A stretch of 64,000 nucleotides of DNA from the NCBI GenBank assembly GCA_009792885.1, contig WMCF01000033.1:2607344-2671343 (forward strand), written 5' to 3'. The notes under the pieces are model-generated. The model was not told the origin of the DNA. It did not search any database and saw only the letters and a program-made list of their open reading frames with translations. Shown in pieces: positions 25,201-38,638 of the stretch. Made by a program: the position numbers and the translations under genes. Each line of letters opens with the position of its first letter. The stretch's first letter is position 1. The DNA is from Eremophila alpestris peregrina. Taxonomy: Eukaryota; Chordata; Aves; Passeriformes; Alaudidae.

Positions 25201-25839
25201 ATTTGTCAGCTCCAGTTGGGATTACTGTATAATGCTCCTCCTGCTGGTGCACAATATGGCTTAGGCTACCCCATACTCCAGTTCCCATAGTGATTGCTGG
25301 ACTCCTGGAGACTGTTTAGTGTCGTGGTTCACTCGTCAGAGCTTTCAGTGCAACAAACCTGCTTATTTTAAAGGGTCTTTACCAGTGTGATTTTTTAACT
25401 GTCCTAACTGTCATGACCAAGAAATAAGAACAAGGTCTACAAGTACCTGAGTCAAAATCTTCTCTGCTGAAAAAGAAAAAAAAAAGCTAATAAAACAAAC
25501 TTTAGAACAGAATAGGTAAATTAAGCATTCTACTGTTCCTATTATGTGGCCACATAATGGTCTTCTCTCTAACATGAGAATGATGCTCTCCACCTTTAAG
25601 CACTGGCAGTTCTTTTTGTTGCAAAACCACTCAAACAAGAGGCAAAAAATATGGCAAGAAAAAAAAGCCAACACAAAAAACCACATACAAGGATACTCTT
25701 AACAGCGTTTTGACAATGGAAACAGAAAATTGTTGAATAGCACACAAAGTCACCTGGATACCTTAGACATAGATACAGAGTGCAAGATAATTAGACAGAG
25801 TGATGATGGGTAGCACACAGTGCCATAGGTGAAAAATTC
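22260..25839. other. Non-coding stretch, nothing recognised
   Basis: There are no supportable genes or elements. Short T and A runs lie at about 24483-24491 and around 25480. Open frames reach only about 92 codons (23716-23994) and have no recognisable domains; the hydrophobic end of that frame comes from a CTG/GCA-rich stretch. Confidence 0.55.
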
Positions 25840-26270
25840 TGGCGTCTCTTTTGTAACTTCCCTGCAATGGTCTCTCCTGAATGGTCTTTGTGTGGGCGGA
25901 TACACGTGTAAAAAAGAAAGAGAACAGAGTGAAGTGAGCGGCCAAATCTCTCACGTTAGAACAAGTTTGCTGACAAGGCACAGAAATGTGTGAAAAGCCC
26001 TGCAGCAGACATTCAGTGTGCTCCGTTTTCACCAGAGGACAGCTGGTACACAGATGGGCTGTTACCAGAGGAGCACAAAGCTCGTTTAAGCCACGCATGT
26101 TTCCCCCCCTGAGTCGGACTGTACATATTGTAGCTGTAAGCAAAGTCTTCTCCGGCCATCCCAGCCCAAACAGGTGGGACAAGGCAGATTATGAAGAAAG
26201 GATTGGATTGCTGCCTAACAGGCTTTTTGACCTTCTTGGTTAATTATATCAAGTTTTGGAATGCAGTTTC
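25840..26270. promoter_or_regulatory. CpG-retaining patch with palindromic E-box (candidate regulatory element)
   Basis: I count about eleven CpG dinucleotides here, whereas the preceding ~450 bp has about one. In methylated vertebrate DNA, local CpG retention suggests germline hypomethylation or selection, as at enhancers and promoters. The patch includes the perfect palindrome TACACGTGTA at 25901-25910, whose core CACGTG is a canonical E-box. It is too small and CpG-sparse to be a classical CpG island. A 139-codon minus-strand frame crosses it but resembles no protein. A GC-richer decayed repeat is an alternative explanation. Confidence 0.3.
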
Positions 26271-27321
26271 GTCTTGAAAAGTTGGTCTGGGCTTATCAGC
26301 ATTTCAGAAGAGTTTTGTCTTCTGCACTGCAGTGCTTTCTGGAGCAGGTTGGAATGCAAATGGTTCTGGTTGCTATATATTTTTTTTCTAAAAATCCAAA
26401 GTACAAAATGAATATATCAGATGAAGGATCCTAGCTGAATAAAGCTGGTACCAGTCTGATTCTTCAAAGATTCTTCCAAAAGAAGATGATTCTGTTTATT
26501 TTCCTTGTCCATAAATGTTGCACAGTCTTCATGTATTGAGATTCTCTGTGGAGACCACGAATCCTGAGAGACTGTAATGAGAGAGAGCAGATTTCCACAT
26601 TCTATTTATGTGCAAAAGATGGATAAGACAAAACAGTTTTCTCTGTCTTAGGTTTTCTTGTAGGGACACAATTACCTGACACATAGCAAAGTTTGTAGGG
26701 CAGAGTGTCCTGTTCAGTTCTAACTTTATTTGAAAATGAATGACCTGCCTGGTTTTTCATGCTTTTTTGTTACTGTCCATGCATATTTGGAGAATTTATC
26801 TTTTTTAATGATTAGATGCAATGGAGAGTGGAAGGATGGATGGATGGTAGTCAGAAAGGTGCCTCTGAGCAGGGATCATTGACTCAGTGTGGTAACAGGC
26901 TTTCACATCCATATGTTGAAAGGGTTTTGAGTTTTACAGGGGATAGTGATGACCAGTGATGCAATCCATCTGGGTAAAATGCCATGCTCTGTGTTTCTAG
27001 TTTTGTTTCATATGTTGCTTTCTACTGGACTCTGTATTCCAAGAAAGATGATCCTGACTCTAAGTATAAAATAGCTGAAGGGTCATTTTCATTTTGTGTA
27101 TGCAAAAAACCAAAATAATACAAAGGCACTTGCTATGGGGAACAGCTGATTTTTATCTAATAACCTTGTATTTTTGAACAGTATGTTGCTGAAATATAGA
27201 AGGTGATGCCTATAATACCTTTCATATTTTTCAGATTCTGTGCTGCCTAGGTGTGCAGCTCTGAGCCTCATGTTAAGTGTTAGTAAGCTCTCTTCACAGG
27301 GTAGGTAGACAAAACAAATCT
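26271..27321. other. Non-coding stretch with one short tetranucleotide repeat
   Basis: No gene or element is recognised apart from the GGAT repeat at 26834-26847. Confidence 0.55.
26834..26847. repeat. (GGAT)n short tandem repeat
   Basis: About 3.5 units of GGAT. It is a simple microsatellite. Confidence 0.7.
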
Positions 27322-27358
27322 AATTTTTGTTAGATAAATTTTTGTTAAATAAATTTTT
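27322..27358. repeat. 15-bp tandem repeat, about 2.5 copies
   Basis: The units AATTTTTGTTAGATA (27322-27336) and AATTTTTGTTAAATA (27337-27351) differ by one base and are followed by a partial third unit AATTTTT (27352-27358). The repeat coincides with the expected 5' end of the LTR. Confidence 0.85.
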
Positions 27359-27692
27359 CCAGCTTGAGACCAGGGACAACTGTTAGAAGTTTCAGACCCA
27401 AAAAAGTATAAACAATGAAGGGCTGAGGGGAGAGAACAAGGAGGATGGAACTTCATAACCTGAAGCTATAACTGAACAATTAACCCCATATTCAAAGGGA
27501 CCAAAACTTACATAAGTGTGAAACCTTGTGACCAGTTGTCCATTTTGTGACCATTTGGCTCCATCTTGGATGTAGCCCTGGCCAGGCTCTTGTACTGCCC
27601 AAGGTGTATCCTTTAAAGCCTTTAATAAATACCTATTTTATTCTCTTAGCTCTGTCTAGTCTCTCTTCCAGGTCAGCCTTCTCAATGCATCA
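27322..27692 (+). mobile_element. LTR of an ERVK-like endogenous retrovirus, probably solo; 5' boundary uncertain
   Basis: The stretch from about 27359 (CCAGCTTGAGACCAGGG) through GGCTCCATCTTGG and GCCAAGGTGTATCC-like words to the polyadenylation hexamer AATAAA (27624-27629) and a pyrimidine-rich tail ending GCATCA (27692) has the order and wording of songbird ERVK-type LTRs. The sense strand is plus. No internal viral region follows, so it is a solo LTR or fragment. The 5' end is blurred by 2.5 tandem copies of a 15-bp unit (27322-27358). The LTR could begin at the TG of 27328 or 27343. I could not find a matching target-site duplication, so its ends may be truncated. Confidence 0.65.
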
Positions 27693-30600
27693 GTTCAACC
27701 CTAAAAACTGCAACCTTAATCTAAAATTCATTTTTTTTTTCCAAAATGCTGTCATGGAAAACAGATTATCTGGGATATATTTAACAGATTTATTATCCAA
27801 GCTAAAAAAAGAAAGAAAATTCACATTTTGTTTGTTTACTTGTTATTTTTTTTCCAAATATTTATGATTTGTGCAATCAAAAGAGCAGAAAAGAGTCTCT
27901 CTGATCTTAATTCTTTGTTTATAGTGAGTCAAGCACCACCCTGGGGAGTTTAGATGAATTGTTTAGATGAAAAATTTGTGTAGAATGCAGATAATTTGTA
28001 TAATTAAGTCATGCATCTCTCAATTAATTAAAATATTAATAATCTTATAATTATGTTCCTGTCTTTCTTTTTAAAGCAATGAAGAATTTTTTTTCTAATT
28101 ATTCCTAGCAACCAAATCATACTGGAGTCATAATTTGCTTTACAAGTGTCATGAAGTGAGTGAACTGGAGCTGTCTTTGAAGTGATTGATATCAAGTGTT
28201 TTGTGCTTTAATCAGCATTTCTGGTACCTTTCTCTGTAAGGGACCTCTAAGGTCATAAACCACTTGATGTTTAAACAGCTAAGGATATATTTGCATGTAT
28301 TTTTATTACAATTCTGTCTGAAATGATGGTAACTATATTTTCCAGTGTAGGCAGATGTAATATTTCATACAAACAGAGCACTAGTCATACCTGAAGTAAT
28401 GCAGTTGTGTAATGCTATTTTGAATAATGTATCTCTAGCACATGTATGGTTTTTACAGTTTATAGTACAACAGGAGTCTCTTAGCTGATTAGAGTAGCTA
28501 TGGTGACTGAAACATACAGAAGTGAAAATGGAGCAGCTATTCTTCCTGCCTTGTAAAAAATTCAACCAAAATGAAAATCATCCATCAGACTGCAGACTGA
28601 GCAGATGTAGCTATATATTACCAAAATCACAGCAAGTTTTTTCCCTGCTTCCTGGAATACATTTGTAAATGAGGTAGTTTATATCTTCTTTTTTGTCCCT
28701 AGAATTTTAAAAGAATCTGCAGGTTTTAATTTATAGTTCACCTTCCCTTACTGAAGACAGAAGCCTTTCTCTTACTTTTGCTCTCTGCTTCTAAAACTAT
28801 AGATTCATCTATGGATAAGAACTATCAGAAATATTCCTCTTACTGACTAATTTAGTCACTTTCTGCCAAAATGCTGCCAGTAAAAAGAGTTGTGTTTAAA
28901 GCAACATTGGGTAAAAAAGTGTAAAACTTGAATTACAGTAAGTGTTTGAATGTTCCAAGTGGAATCTTGCCTAAGTGTAGATGCCTATACAGAAATGTTT
29001 GTTCCAAGTGGTCAGTGGGGAGTAATGAATATTTCTGGGGTATGTTTTAGCTGATCTGGTTTAGATCTCTTCAGGTCTTCCCTTGCAATAAATTTCGATC
29101 TGAATATTGTTTGATGCTGAAAAGGAGTCTGACCTACAAGTTTGGAATGAATGAATGCCTGACAGTAACACTGAATACGTTTACATTTGGGGGTGGAAGT
29201 CCTGTTCTACCTCGAATGTTTAACTTCTATTTTGAATTCCCATCCTGTTACAAACTCTGTGTTATATTGCACGAACTATGACTTTAACCAAGCCAAGTAG
29301 TTGGAATACTTGTCATGTTTTAGGTGAGGCTGAACAGGTAGCTAAAATACCAGGGCTGATTGTCCAGAGTGGTGTACAGCCTTTTAAAAAACACTGCCGT
29401 TGAAAAGATATTTTCTCAAATAAATTTTTTTCAGAAATATAGCTATGTTTGTAAAATTGGCATTTAAATATCTGGGAAGCAAAAAGTAAGGCTTTGGTTG
29501 TTTATACCCATGGGCCATTAACCTTAGAATCAATAACACTGGTTTCTCACAGGGTCTGCATAACAAACTCAGCCTGTAGACTGCAACATAATAACTGACT
29601 TCCAAAGAGTGGTAGATGTGAGCATTTTTTTGTAGAAACTTCCCTTAACTGTGGCTTTGTTTGAGATACTCATATTAGCTTCATTAAGCTTGGCAGACAC
29701 TGCTGGTTTCAACAATTTAATGAGCCACCGAGTATTTAATTCTGGTCTGCTGTCAAAGCATGTGTGATGAAGTCCACAAAAATTAATGGCCATATACAAT
29801 CTCTGAATCAGTGCAATAGAGAATATCTGTGATAAGCAGAATATTAAAGACTAATGTCAAAGATTTGGTGAGGGAAAATATGGTGAAACCTGACTACATT
29901 TTAGATGGGTCTGAAAGTAAAATATTTTATGCATTCTATCTCTCATAAACAACACATTCTTTTAATCTCTCTGCCACATTTCAAAATGAAATGTTCAGGA
30001 AAAAAGTTATGTAGATGCCTCACTGAATGTTATCAGATTTTGATAACACTGAATCCTATGGAAACTATTCTTACATTGTTGTAGCGTGTCTGGTATGTAA
30101 AAGCATTGAGCTGTCTCTTGTCAAGAAGAAATATGTTATTCTTGGAGAAGTAATCCTCAAAGTTTTGCTTTCTCAGGAAAATGAGAATTTTCTGTCCAAC
30201 TAATTAGAAGGGCTGTTTCATTTTTTATACTTTCCTACTTGTAGTAGATAGAATTTCCTCAGCAGAAAAAGAGAGGGATGTGCTTGGCAAGTGTAAGAAA
30301 TGAAGTGCATATGGAATAAAAAACAGAAAGGCAAAAATCAAAATGTAAAACAATCCATCTAGAGAATGAAGAGACAAAAAATATTTCATAAAATATGAGA
30401 AAACAAGTAACAAATATGAGCAAACTGGAAAAGATGTTAAGTGAAAAATTACATGACATAAAAATTTATTGATCAAGATAAAAAAGTCTGAGATGACATG
30501 AGAAACAAATTCATAAGTGACTGAGCCACAGGTTTACAACACTAAGCAATCAACAGATTTCTTGTTCATATTCTTGAATGTGAAACTGATGTCCAATTTA

Positions 30601-31133
30601 ATCTTAAATTATTCCAAGTTTTTTAATTAATTGAGGTGTTGCTCTGATAATGCTTTGATCATTGAACTTGAATATACAGATTTCCCCAGAATTGTAATTT
30701 ACTTGATTAAATTGCTGATAATACCAAAAAAAAGGCTATTAAGTAACAGTTTTAAAAATGGTAGTTTGAGTTGAGAAGAATAAATCTGACTGTGTATGTT
30801 TTTCTTAAACCTGGATAACTATTTTCTGTCACTAATGAGTTCTGGTTTTGAAACAGGAGTACTGCTTTTTTATTGGGGAATAAATAATGAATGCTCTTGA
30901 AGGACAAGCCAAGTTATATTCTTGATTTTAATTCAGTTGTAAGATTTAATTGTTAGAAGAGTTTGGATTAATGTAAAAATGTTCAGAAAAATGCCACATA
31001 TGGATGATAAAGAGATGGGCTTATTGCAACACAATTATGTTGTCCAAATGTAGCCAAGTCTTATTGACCTTTTTTTCAGCACCATATAGAAAATACCATG
31101 GAATAGCAGTAGGATTTTTTGGTAGGAATCTCC
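27693..31133. other. Non-coding stretch, nothing recognised
   Basis: This is AT-rich DNA with T-runs (for example 27731-27740) and no gene, LTR or LINE I can delimit. Open frames are under 110 codons and lack similarity to known families. Confidence 0.55.
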
Positions 31134-31512
31134 TCATAGAATTGAATTCAGTTCAATCACAGCTCAAAGTAGGGTAAACTTTAAATCCAGATCAGGATGC
31201 TCAAGGCCAATCCAGTGGTGGTTTGAAAATCTCCAGGGATGGCAGTTCCATGGCCTGTCTGATCATCCTATTCCAGAGGCTTAGCCATTCCCATATAAAT
31301 GAATATTTTCCAATGTGTAATCAGAATTTCCCTTGTTGCAGCTTCTGACCATTGCCTCTTGTCCTTTAGCTGTGCACCACAGTGTAATTCTATATGGCTT
31401 CTCTGTAACACTCTTTCATGTTGTAAAGTACTGCAACTAGATTTCTCTTTCACCCTTCTCCAGGCTGAACAAAAATCCGATTTTATAAAGTGCTCCAGAA
31501 ATTTTGATCTAC
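31134..31512 (-). mobile_element. CR1 LINE 3' fragment, diverged
   Basis: On the plus strand the CR1 3' UTR appears in antisense order: GGATGCTCAAGGCCAATCCA, CTCCAGGGATGGCAG (about 31230), CCTATTCCAGAGGCTT, AATCAGAATTTCCCTTGTT, GACCATTGCCTCTTGTCCT (about 31347), CTTCTCCAGGCTGAACAAA (about 31455) and GTGCTCCAG (about 31490). The element's 3' end is near 31134 (TCATAGAATTG). It is 5'-truncated and clearly more diverged than the CR1 tails at 18.8 and 38.9 kb, so it is an older insertion. Confidence 0.88.
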
Positions 31513-34500
31513 AGGAAATTATATGGAATTCAGTTTTGTTTGAAAAATCTCTGCAGTAATCATCTGAGTTCATGGGAGTGTAGAGATGCAGTAGACATCC
31601 TCTTTCGACCCCACCCCTGTGCATGTGCATTTGCCCCATGACACAGGTTACCTCATTCCAGGACCTCCTGTATCCTAAACAGTTCTCCTACTTAATTTGG
31701 AAGCAAGTGTGGACCAGGAGCCTTTTCCTGCTGTCAGTTGGCATGTGGCCATTTTGGAATTTAGGAAGGTTTAGAGGAGTAGATGTGTTGTTCTATGCCA
31801 CATGACCTCAGGGCTGGGCAATGGCCATGAACACATCTAGTTTGGTTACATACTGTCTTAGAGAAAGATGGAGTGCATGAAAAGAAGCATGATTCACTCC
31901 TGGGGCTCACTGTTAGGATTGTCCTGGACTCTTGCCACTCTCTGAGTGGTTTCTACATATTACATTAAATGGTTGGCTGTTAAACTGTAGCAGTAGAAGC
32001 TATGACCACTCACACAGGTGTGCTAGTCCATGTTAAATACCATACACTCTAGGTTAAAAAGTCAAATGTTTGCCATTGCCATTGCTTCTTCTGTCTCTGA
32101 TTCTGTGAAGTTTCAGTTCATCCACGATAGGGTCTATGTTCCCATTCATAAACGCTTAGAATTGATAGTTTAAGTGTTTCCCTGGTAATTAATAATTGCC
32201 TCCTCTCTAGGCAGAGAAGCTTACTGACTGCTTGCTCCCCCACTGTCAAGATGAGCACAGGAGCAGGCAGGAGTTTATATGAAAGCAACAAATGGCAGAA
32301 CCTTCTCTGAGGTATTTTAAAGGAAGGCAGAGGACACTCCACTTGGTGGTGGAGGTGTGCTTAATATACCAACTAGATCACTTATCAAATGGACTTACAT
32401 AGGGAGATGTCATCTGAACCAAAGCAGGTGTAGATCATGAAGTTACCTGCTGCTCAGCTCTACAGGCCTGCTGGTCTGCACAAAGTTGCAGGTTCAGGGG
32501 CATGGCTAGGTGTCTGTCAGTTGAATGTGGAGTTGTTGAATGTGAGTTTGGGCACAGACACCTCTGCAGGCATATCTCTCAGGTTCTCTGTTCTTCATTT
32601 CCCCAACCCACTCCTGCCAAAGAAAGGGAACACGTGTACCTTCTATGTTCAGGATGGTATGTGTGTCTGGCTTGTGCGTGACACAGCCTGCAGTGCCTCA
32701 TCTTGTGGCTGTGTAAGGCAATTCTGTAAGCCATGAAGCTAGCCAGGATTTGGAACTTTAGGTTCTTAGAAGGAAAGGTGGCTATATCTACATCTGTATC
32801 TAATAACCAACAAAGTATATTTGATTTTAAAACATTTGTTTAAGCCCTTGCAAATGGAAATTGTTGCCTGACTCTTTGTAGGATTTTATCTTTCAAAATC
32901 TTGGCTGGAGTCCCAAATACATGTGAAAGAACAAACTGAGCCTTTTAAACATGGCAATGAGCCATCACCAGTTGCTGAGAACCCATGTGGCAAAAGCAGT
33001 GCCAAGTCCTGAGCTGTGAAACAGGTCAGCTCAGTAGCAGCCATCACCTGCAGCTGCTTGTTGACTTGTGGAATCTAATGTGATAATGAGAAACGCATTG
33101 GTCTTGACATTTAATACTTGTGCAGACATCCAGAGAGAGGATGTTTAAGAAGTTTAGGGATCAGAAAAGAGAGATGGGAGATGGAAGATTGTGTTCTTTG
33201 TCCTCACGGCAAACTTCATTGAAATGTAAGGGAAGGACAAGGTAATGGTTGGGTAACAGATGAAAATGAGTCTATTTGGTATTACTAAGCTGAACAGGCT
33301 AAGAAAATTAATATTTTCATTTGAAAGAGAAGCGTGGCTTCAAAAGAATGTTGAAAAGTATCACTCTGGCATGCAGGCCAGGTTGTACTGTTGAAACAGA
33401 AGTTTTTGTAATCCAGCTGCAGCACTCTCCCCTTAGGAATATGTGAGGTGGGATTATATCTGTTTAAGACCTTTTGATTTAAACTACCATCCAAGTTAAG
33501 ATGAAATGATAGAATGCCGTTGATGCAAATTTACGTTTTTATTTACCAACAGAACATTTTTTCTTAATGTTGAATTTCGAAGTCATGCTGCTGTGAAGTT
33601 AAATTTTCTTATTGAATGAATAAAATAATTTAAGTAAATTCTGTCAGTGAAGGGTGATAACAACAAAAATGATACTTTTGGGAAGAGGGCTCTCATTGGT
33701 TAGAAAATAATTGAAGTTTAGCATCAAGTCTTCATATATAAAAACATATATTAACACTTTCTATCTACTTTAAAAGGAACTGGAAACTATAGTAATTTTC
33801 CAAGTTTCATTTTTAATGTTATTAAAGTCAAGCAAAGCCAGCTGGTACTGCACTAATTCTGCTTTTCAGGATGGTGAAAGTCTTTGAAAATGTTTGTTGT
33901 GAGATTTCCAAAGATCGTGCCACAAAGAGCAAGAAATCTTATAAGATTTAGTAAAGAGGTTTTGAACAGAGATATTATAGACTCAATTCACTCTTAACCA
34001 CAGAAAATTGCACACATGAGTAGAATTAACACAGTCTTATCTCTGAACACACTCCGATGTGGCTGAAACCTACTTCTGATAACATTTCTAACAGGAAGAT
34101 TTCTGGCATTGACATTCTAAAGTTTTTCATAATACTTTCTCACTAGACACCCACATACACCTCCTTTTAGTCTCTTTATTGTGCACCTATTAGCTTTATT
34201 TTTCAGATTTTCTATTTCTTTGTCCAAAAGCCTCAGCTGTAGCTTGTTAACAACATATTTGGAAAGACATGGTTGCTAAACACTATTTAGTCTGTCTAGT
34301 CTATCCTCATAGTATTGAATTAATTGCTTTGAGTTTATATTAAGTAATTAAGCAAGAATTAAAATGATTAAAATTTTTATGCATTTTATGGATGTTCTAG
34401 GAATTTAAAAATATATTACAGATACTGCATTTACTGTAAATACTGGAGTTTAGTGTAGCTGGATTATTAGCACCAATCACATAATGTTTACTATATATTT

Positions 34501-37500
34501 TCTGGAGGTGTTCGTGATATGTTGTTAGTTTACAAGCAGAATAAGAAATGTAGCAGTTTCAGCTACAGCCCTTTAAAATCCCTTGGTCTCAGGATGTTAC
34601 TAACATGCTGCAATTCTCTCTGGTGGAAATGAAAAAGCAGGTTTGATATTTGGTATGAGAGAGAATCCAAAGCTAACAGGTAATTTATTGGCTTCTGTTC
34701 ACATAGGTTCATACTCTGGCATTTCTAAATCACCTGGGATTTAAACAAATCTCCACATGCAAGCTAAAATTCTATTGGATCCATAAAGTTGTTTTTAAAA
34801 TATGTTTTCAAGTTCTTGAATCTTTTGATCTGCATTCGTGTGAAACTTGAGCCAACTTTGACATGTGGCTTCCAAACCCTTGGGTGAACATGAGCTTACA
34901 TTCTGGAAGCTGATAGCAGAGCTGCAGCACTATGAACACTGGCTTGGGACTCTCACAACAGGTAAAGTTGGGCATGGCATGAGGCCAGGATACACTGCAG
35001 TTGATTTCATCAACAAATTCTTCTGAGCTTAATTTTTTAAAAAAATTTACTGTTTAAGGGAGAGCGCTAAAACATTGGATTAAATGGGCTGTCTCAAAAA
35101 TAAACAAACTTCTCAATTGTCTGCAACAGGAGTTGAAGAGTCAGTGTTTGATCTACTCCACTTTGGGACTGGATAAATCTTTTGTTCATATGCACTGATT
35201 GCTACCAGTAGACAAGAAAAAAATTACATCAAAGGAAAATATAAAGGAGACTTAAAGAAAATGTGAAGGAAAGCAGTTTCTTAACTGTACTGTAGCTATT
35301 CCATCTACCTCCAAGCCCTATTAATTCACCCTAAATCAAGCACTAAACATATGGTATGTGCAGATGGTTCATGCAGATGCTCAGTCCCAGAATCCAGGTG
35401 GGTGTTTCTCTGCAGTTTTATCATATTTTCTTTCAAAATTGTGTTCCAGTTTTTAATGAGGAAGTTTATGAGAATGCAGCAATAAAAAATGTTAAGAATG
35501 TTGGGAATAGACAGTATCCTCATTTGTACTAACTTGCATTATACCCTGGTGTCAGGCCATGGACCTGAAATGGGGACCCTCAAATATCAAACATTTTCCC
35601 AATGTTTTTTCAGCATTTGCTTAAATATATAGCCTGTACATGGGTTATGAGATTCCTGTACCAGCTCACCACCACAAAAGAAACAACTCTAGATTTAAAT
35701 CCCCAGAGAAGATAACAGTGAGCAAGGACTCAAAATAGAGCAGGTGGCCACTGGAATCAGATATTGGAATCAGATAAAAGTTATTTAGAGAGTTTATAAA
35801 TACTAAATGTTCATACCAAGACTATGTGATGATTTGGGGTTTTTTCCCTTTGTTGAGCAACAGACTGAATCAAATGTGTCTTAAGAAACACAGGATCACA
35901 TTGGATTGTCTCATTGTCAATTCTGCTCTATGCTCAGCCAGTAAATTACTCAATAGAAGATGTTGATGTTAGGAGGATTTAGTGCTGATACTTCCTGCAT
36001 CAACACCCTAACTTGTTTCTGGCCTTCTCTGCAGGGCTCTCTTTCACATTTAGAAATCTATCAGAAGGATATCTGCAAATATTCTCTCTCTAGATCCTTG
36101 TCTCTTTCTCATTACACTGGTATTGTCTATTTTATTACCCTTCCTTGGGTTATGTGAAAGAGTCACTGGTGCTGTGCTGTCTGAAGGATCAATCTCACAG
36201 AGCTGGAACTGAGGTGCTCTGCTTACAGAGCATTGCAGCAGACCTGGAGGGATTGAGCATCCCAGCTCACTGAGACACTGTGGTTTTAGAGAGAAACACA
36301 ATTAGATTAAATATAATTCCTGATATTTTCATTATTGAAATAAAGTTGCCGGTTTTACAGATTGTGATATCATGTTTTGTTCTTAAGATTAAAGAATTGA
36401 AGTCCAAAAATTGCAGTCCTCAGGATCTCACCAGTCAGCTGCCTAATTCTAGAGCTGACTGAATAACATAATCAAAGTTATTAGTAAAACATGTAATACA
36501 ACTAGTTAAACAACCATTTTCACCCTGATCTCTGGATTTAAGAATCTTGATCAAAGGAAGGTTTCTTCCAGAAGTTCAAAAAATGACGAGCCAAGCAGAG
36601 TTGATCTAATTATTAAGTGAAATAAAAGGGATCATTCTGCTGCTCCCTCTGTCATCTACTCTGTGTGCACCCTCCAGACTCTAACTTGCACTACTTCTGG
36701 AGTTTGCCAAAGCATTGATTCATTTACCAGAATTTGACAGATAACTAACTGAGCAATAAAATGAGTATTTTCCTGATTTCAGCTGATCACTGGGGAACCG
36801 TGTAATTGTCACAATTAGAAGAAAGGAGAGAAGAGGATTGGGAGGAGGGTTAGGACCATCATTCACAGGAGCCAGGTAAATCTGAAGTTGTTTTAGCTGC
36901 CTCACTAAATCTCATTTTACAGAGGTGATGCCTCATGGACGAGTGGGATGAGGACCTGTGCTGCAGTGAAGTGTTTCTCTGTGAGCTAACTTGGATTGCT
37001 TCTTACTTTCTTTTTAAAGATTTAATTGAGGTGCTTTTCTTCCTGTACTCATCAGTTGTATATAGGACAGTGAATTTTAGCATCTAAGTTACTGCTAGGC
37101 AATATGCTGCTCAATTTTGCTGTTCAGATCTGCACCTACCTTTTCTGTGTGGGTTGACATTGGAATGATCTTTGTTCTTTTCTGAGGCAAAATTCCATTC
37201 ATGCTTTTGCTGTAGAAAAAGGACAGACAAAACAGAGAGGAGATTGCTTGGTATAAATAAATAAATAAATTAGCTGAAAGAAATGAAGTTATCCACCAGC
37301 TGATGATTTTGTCTGTTTTATTTCATTTTTGGCTCAAACCATTCTGATTGGGATTTTATTTACCTGTGTTTAAACAGGCTTATCTCCACTGCAATTTTAA
37401 ACCTTTTTTGTATTGAGAACTACAGGAGGACCTCTAGATCAGGGCTTTTTAAAATTTAATATAAGCCCTTTCAGATGAAATTGCTTCAAGATATGGTTCC

Positions 37501-38638
37501 TTTCTGCTCTTCAGTAAAATTTCATTAAGTGGCTCAATCTAAAATATTGGATGGATTTATCTCAGAGTAAATGTTTTTATTATCCCCTCCAAAACAAAAC
37601 ACTTCACTCAAAAAATGATGGAAAGATTTCTTTCTACTGATATGACTATAATGCAATAATGAGGTGAATCCTAGAATTTTTTTCATCTTCCTTGTACAGA
37701 TTTGAGAAGAAAAACCCAAAAGTATTAGTTCACAAATATGTCCATGTGATAGTGCTTTAAGTGTATGTTGATGAAGACCTTTGCATACTGAATTTCAGGT
37801 CAAAATATCTCAAAACACACCAATACTGAACATGAAATAAAAGCTTTAATCTCAAAAATAAGTTAAATTCTTTTTGAACTTTTGCAAGAACTTGGCTGGC
37901 TTCTCCTCATTATATTTGCCTTTCTATATATCTGCCTTTGGACTATTTCCAAACAACTGGAAGTATAAAATACAATACCTTCTCTCCTGAGATTTTCAAC
38001 CCAAGTTTTCTCACTTCAGAGTGTAACAGGGCTCTGACTTGATTTTTAAGATGAATAATAGTTTAGATGAGAAAAAATGTTCTTGTGTGCCTATAGAAAC
38101 CAAATTTTAGCTTAGTTTAGGACACTAAAAGGGGTTTATTCATCCAGAGTATGGACAGAATATAAAGTGGTGATTGTACAAAAGCTTCAGGAATCAGTGA
38201 TTCTAGGCACACCAGTGGATTTAGACTAGGTTTTTAATCTCTCAACTCTGATTTAACAGCAGAGTACAAAGAAACAATTATATATTAATTTTTAATTTTC
38301 GGAATGCTATTTAGTTGCATTTTATATGTTAATGGTGGTTTCAGAGCACTAAGCAAAGCTGCAGTTCTTTTGGATTTACTCCCCAGAAATCAGTTATTGA
38401 GCTGGGGTGGCAAAGAATGGCCCAGCACTTTGGTTTTTTCATGGTCAGTGAATGGAACCTGATGAAACTTTGCAAACAGGAGTACATGGCAAGAGGGGGC
38501 AGAGGGACAGTCAGGATTAGTGCCAAAGCTTGGATGCTGCCATATGCTTACATAAAAGCAACACTTCCAAGTGCTGCTGCTGGGTACAAAGGAATTTCTA
38601 ATCCCACCTGTAGTTCATCCAGAACCTTGCAGTAGAAT
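31513..38638. other. Non-coding stretch, nothing recognised
   Basis: This is a long featureless interval, AT-rich, with no gene or clear mobile element. It contains a small imperfect direct duplication of TTGGAATCAGATA near 35753-35775 and a (TAAA)n microsatellite at 37253-37270. Short open frames look random. Confidence 0.55.
37253..37270. repeat. (TAAA)n microsatellite
   Basis: About 4.5 perfect ATAA/TAAA units. Simple sequence. Confidence 0.75.

Noticed and set aside
25320..25340. GTGTCGTGGTTCACTCG, resembling the start of the ERVL-type LTR
   Set aside because: The similarity stops after about ten bases and there is no matching far end or duplication.
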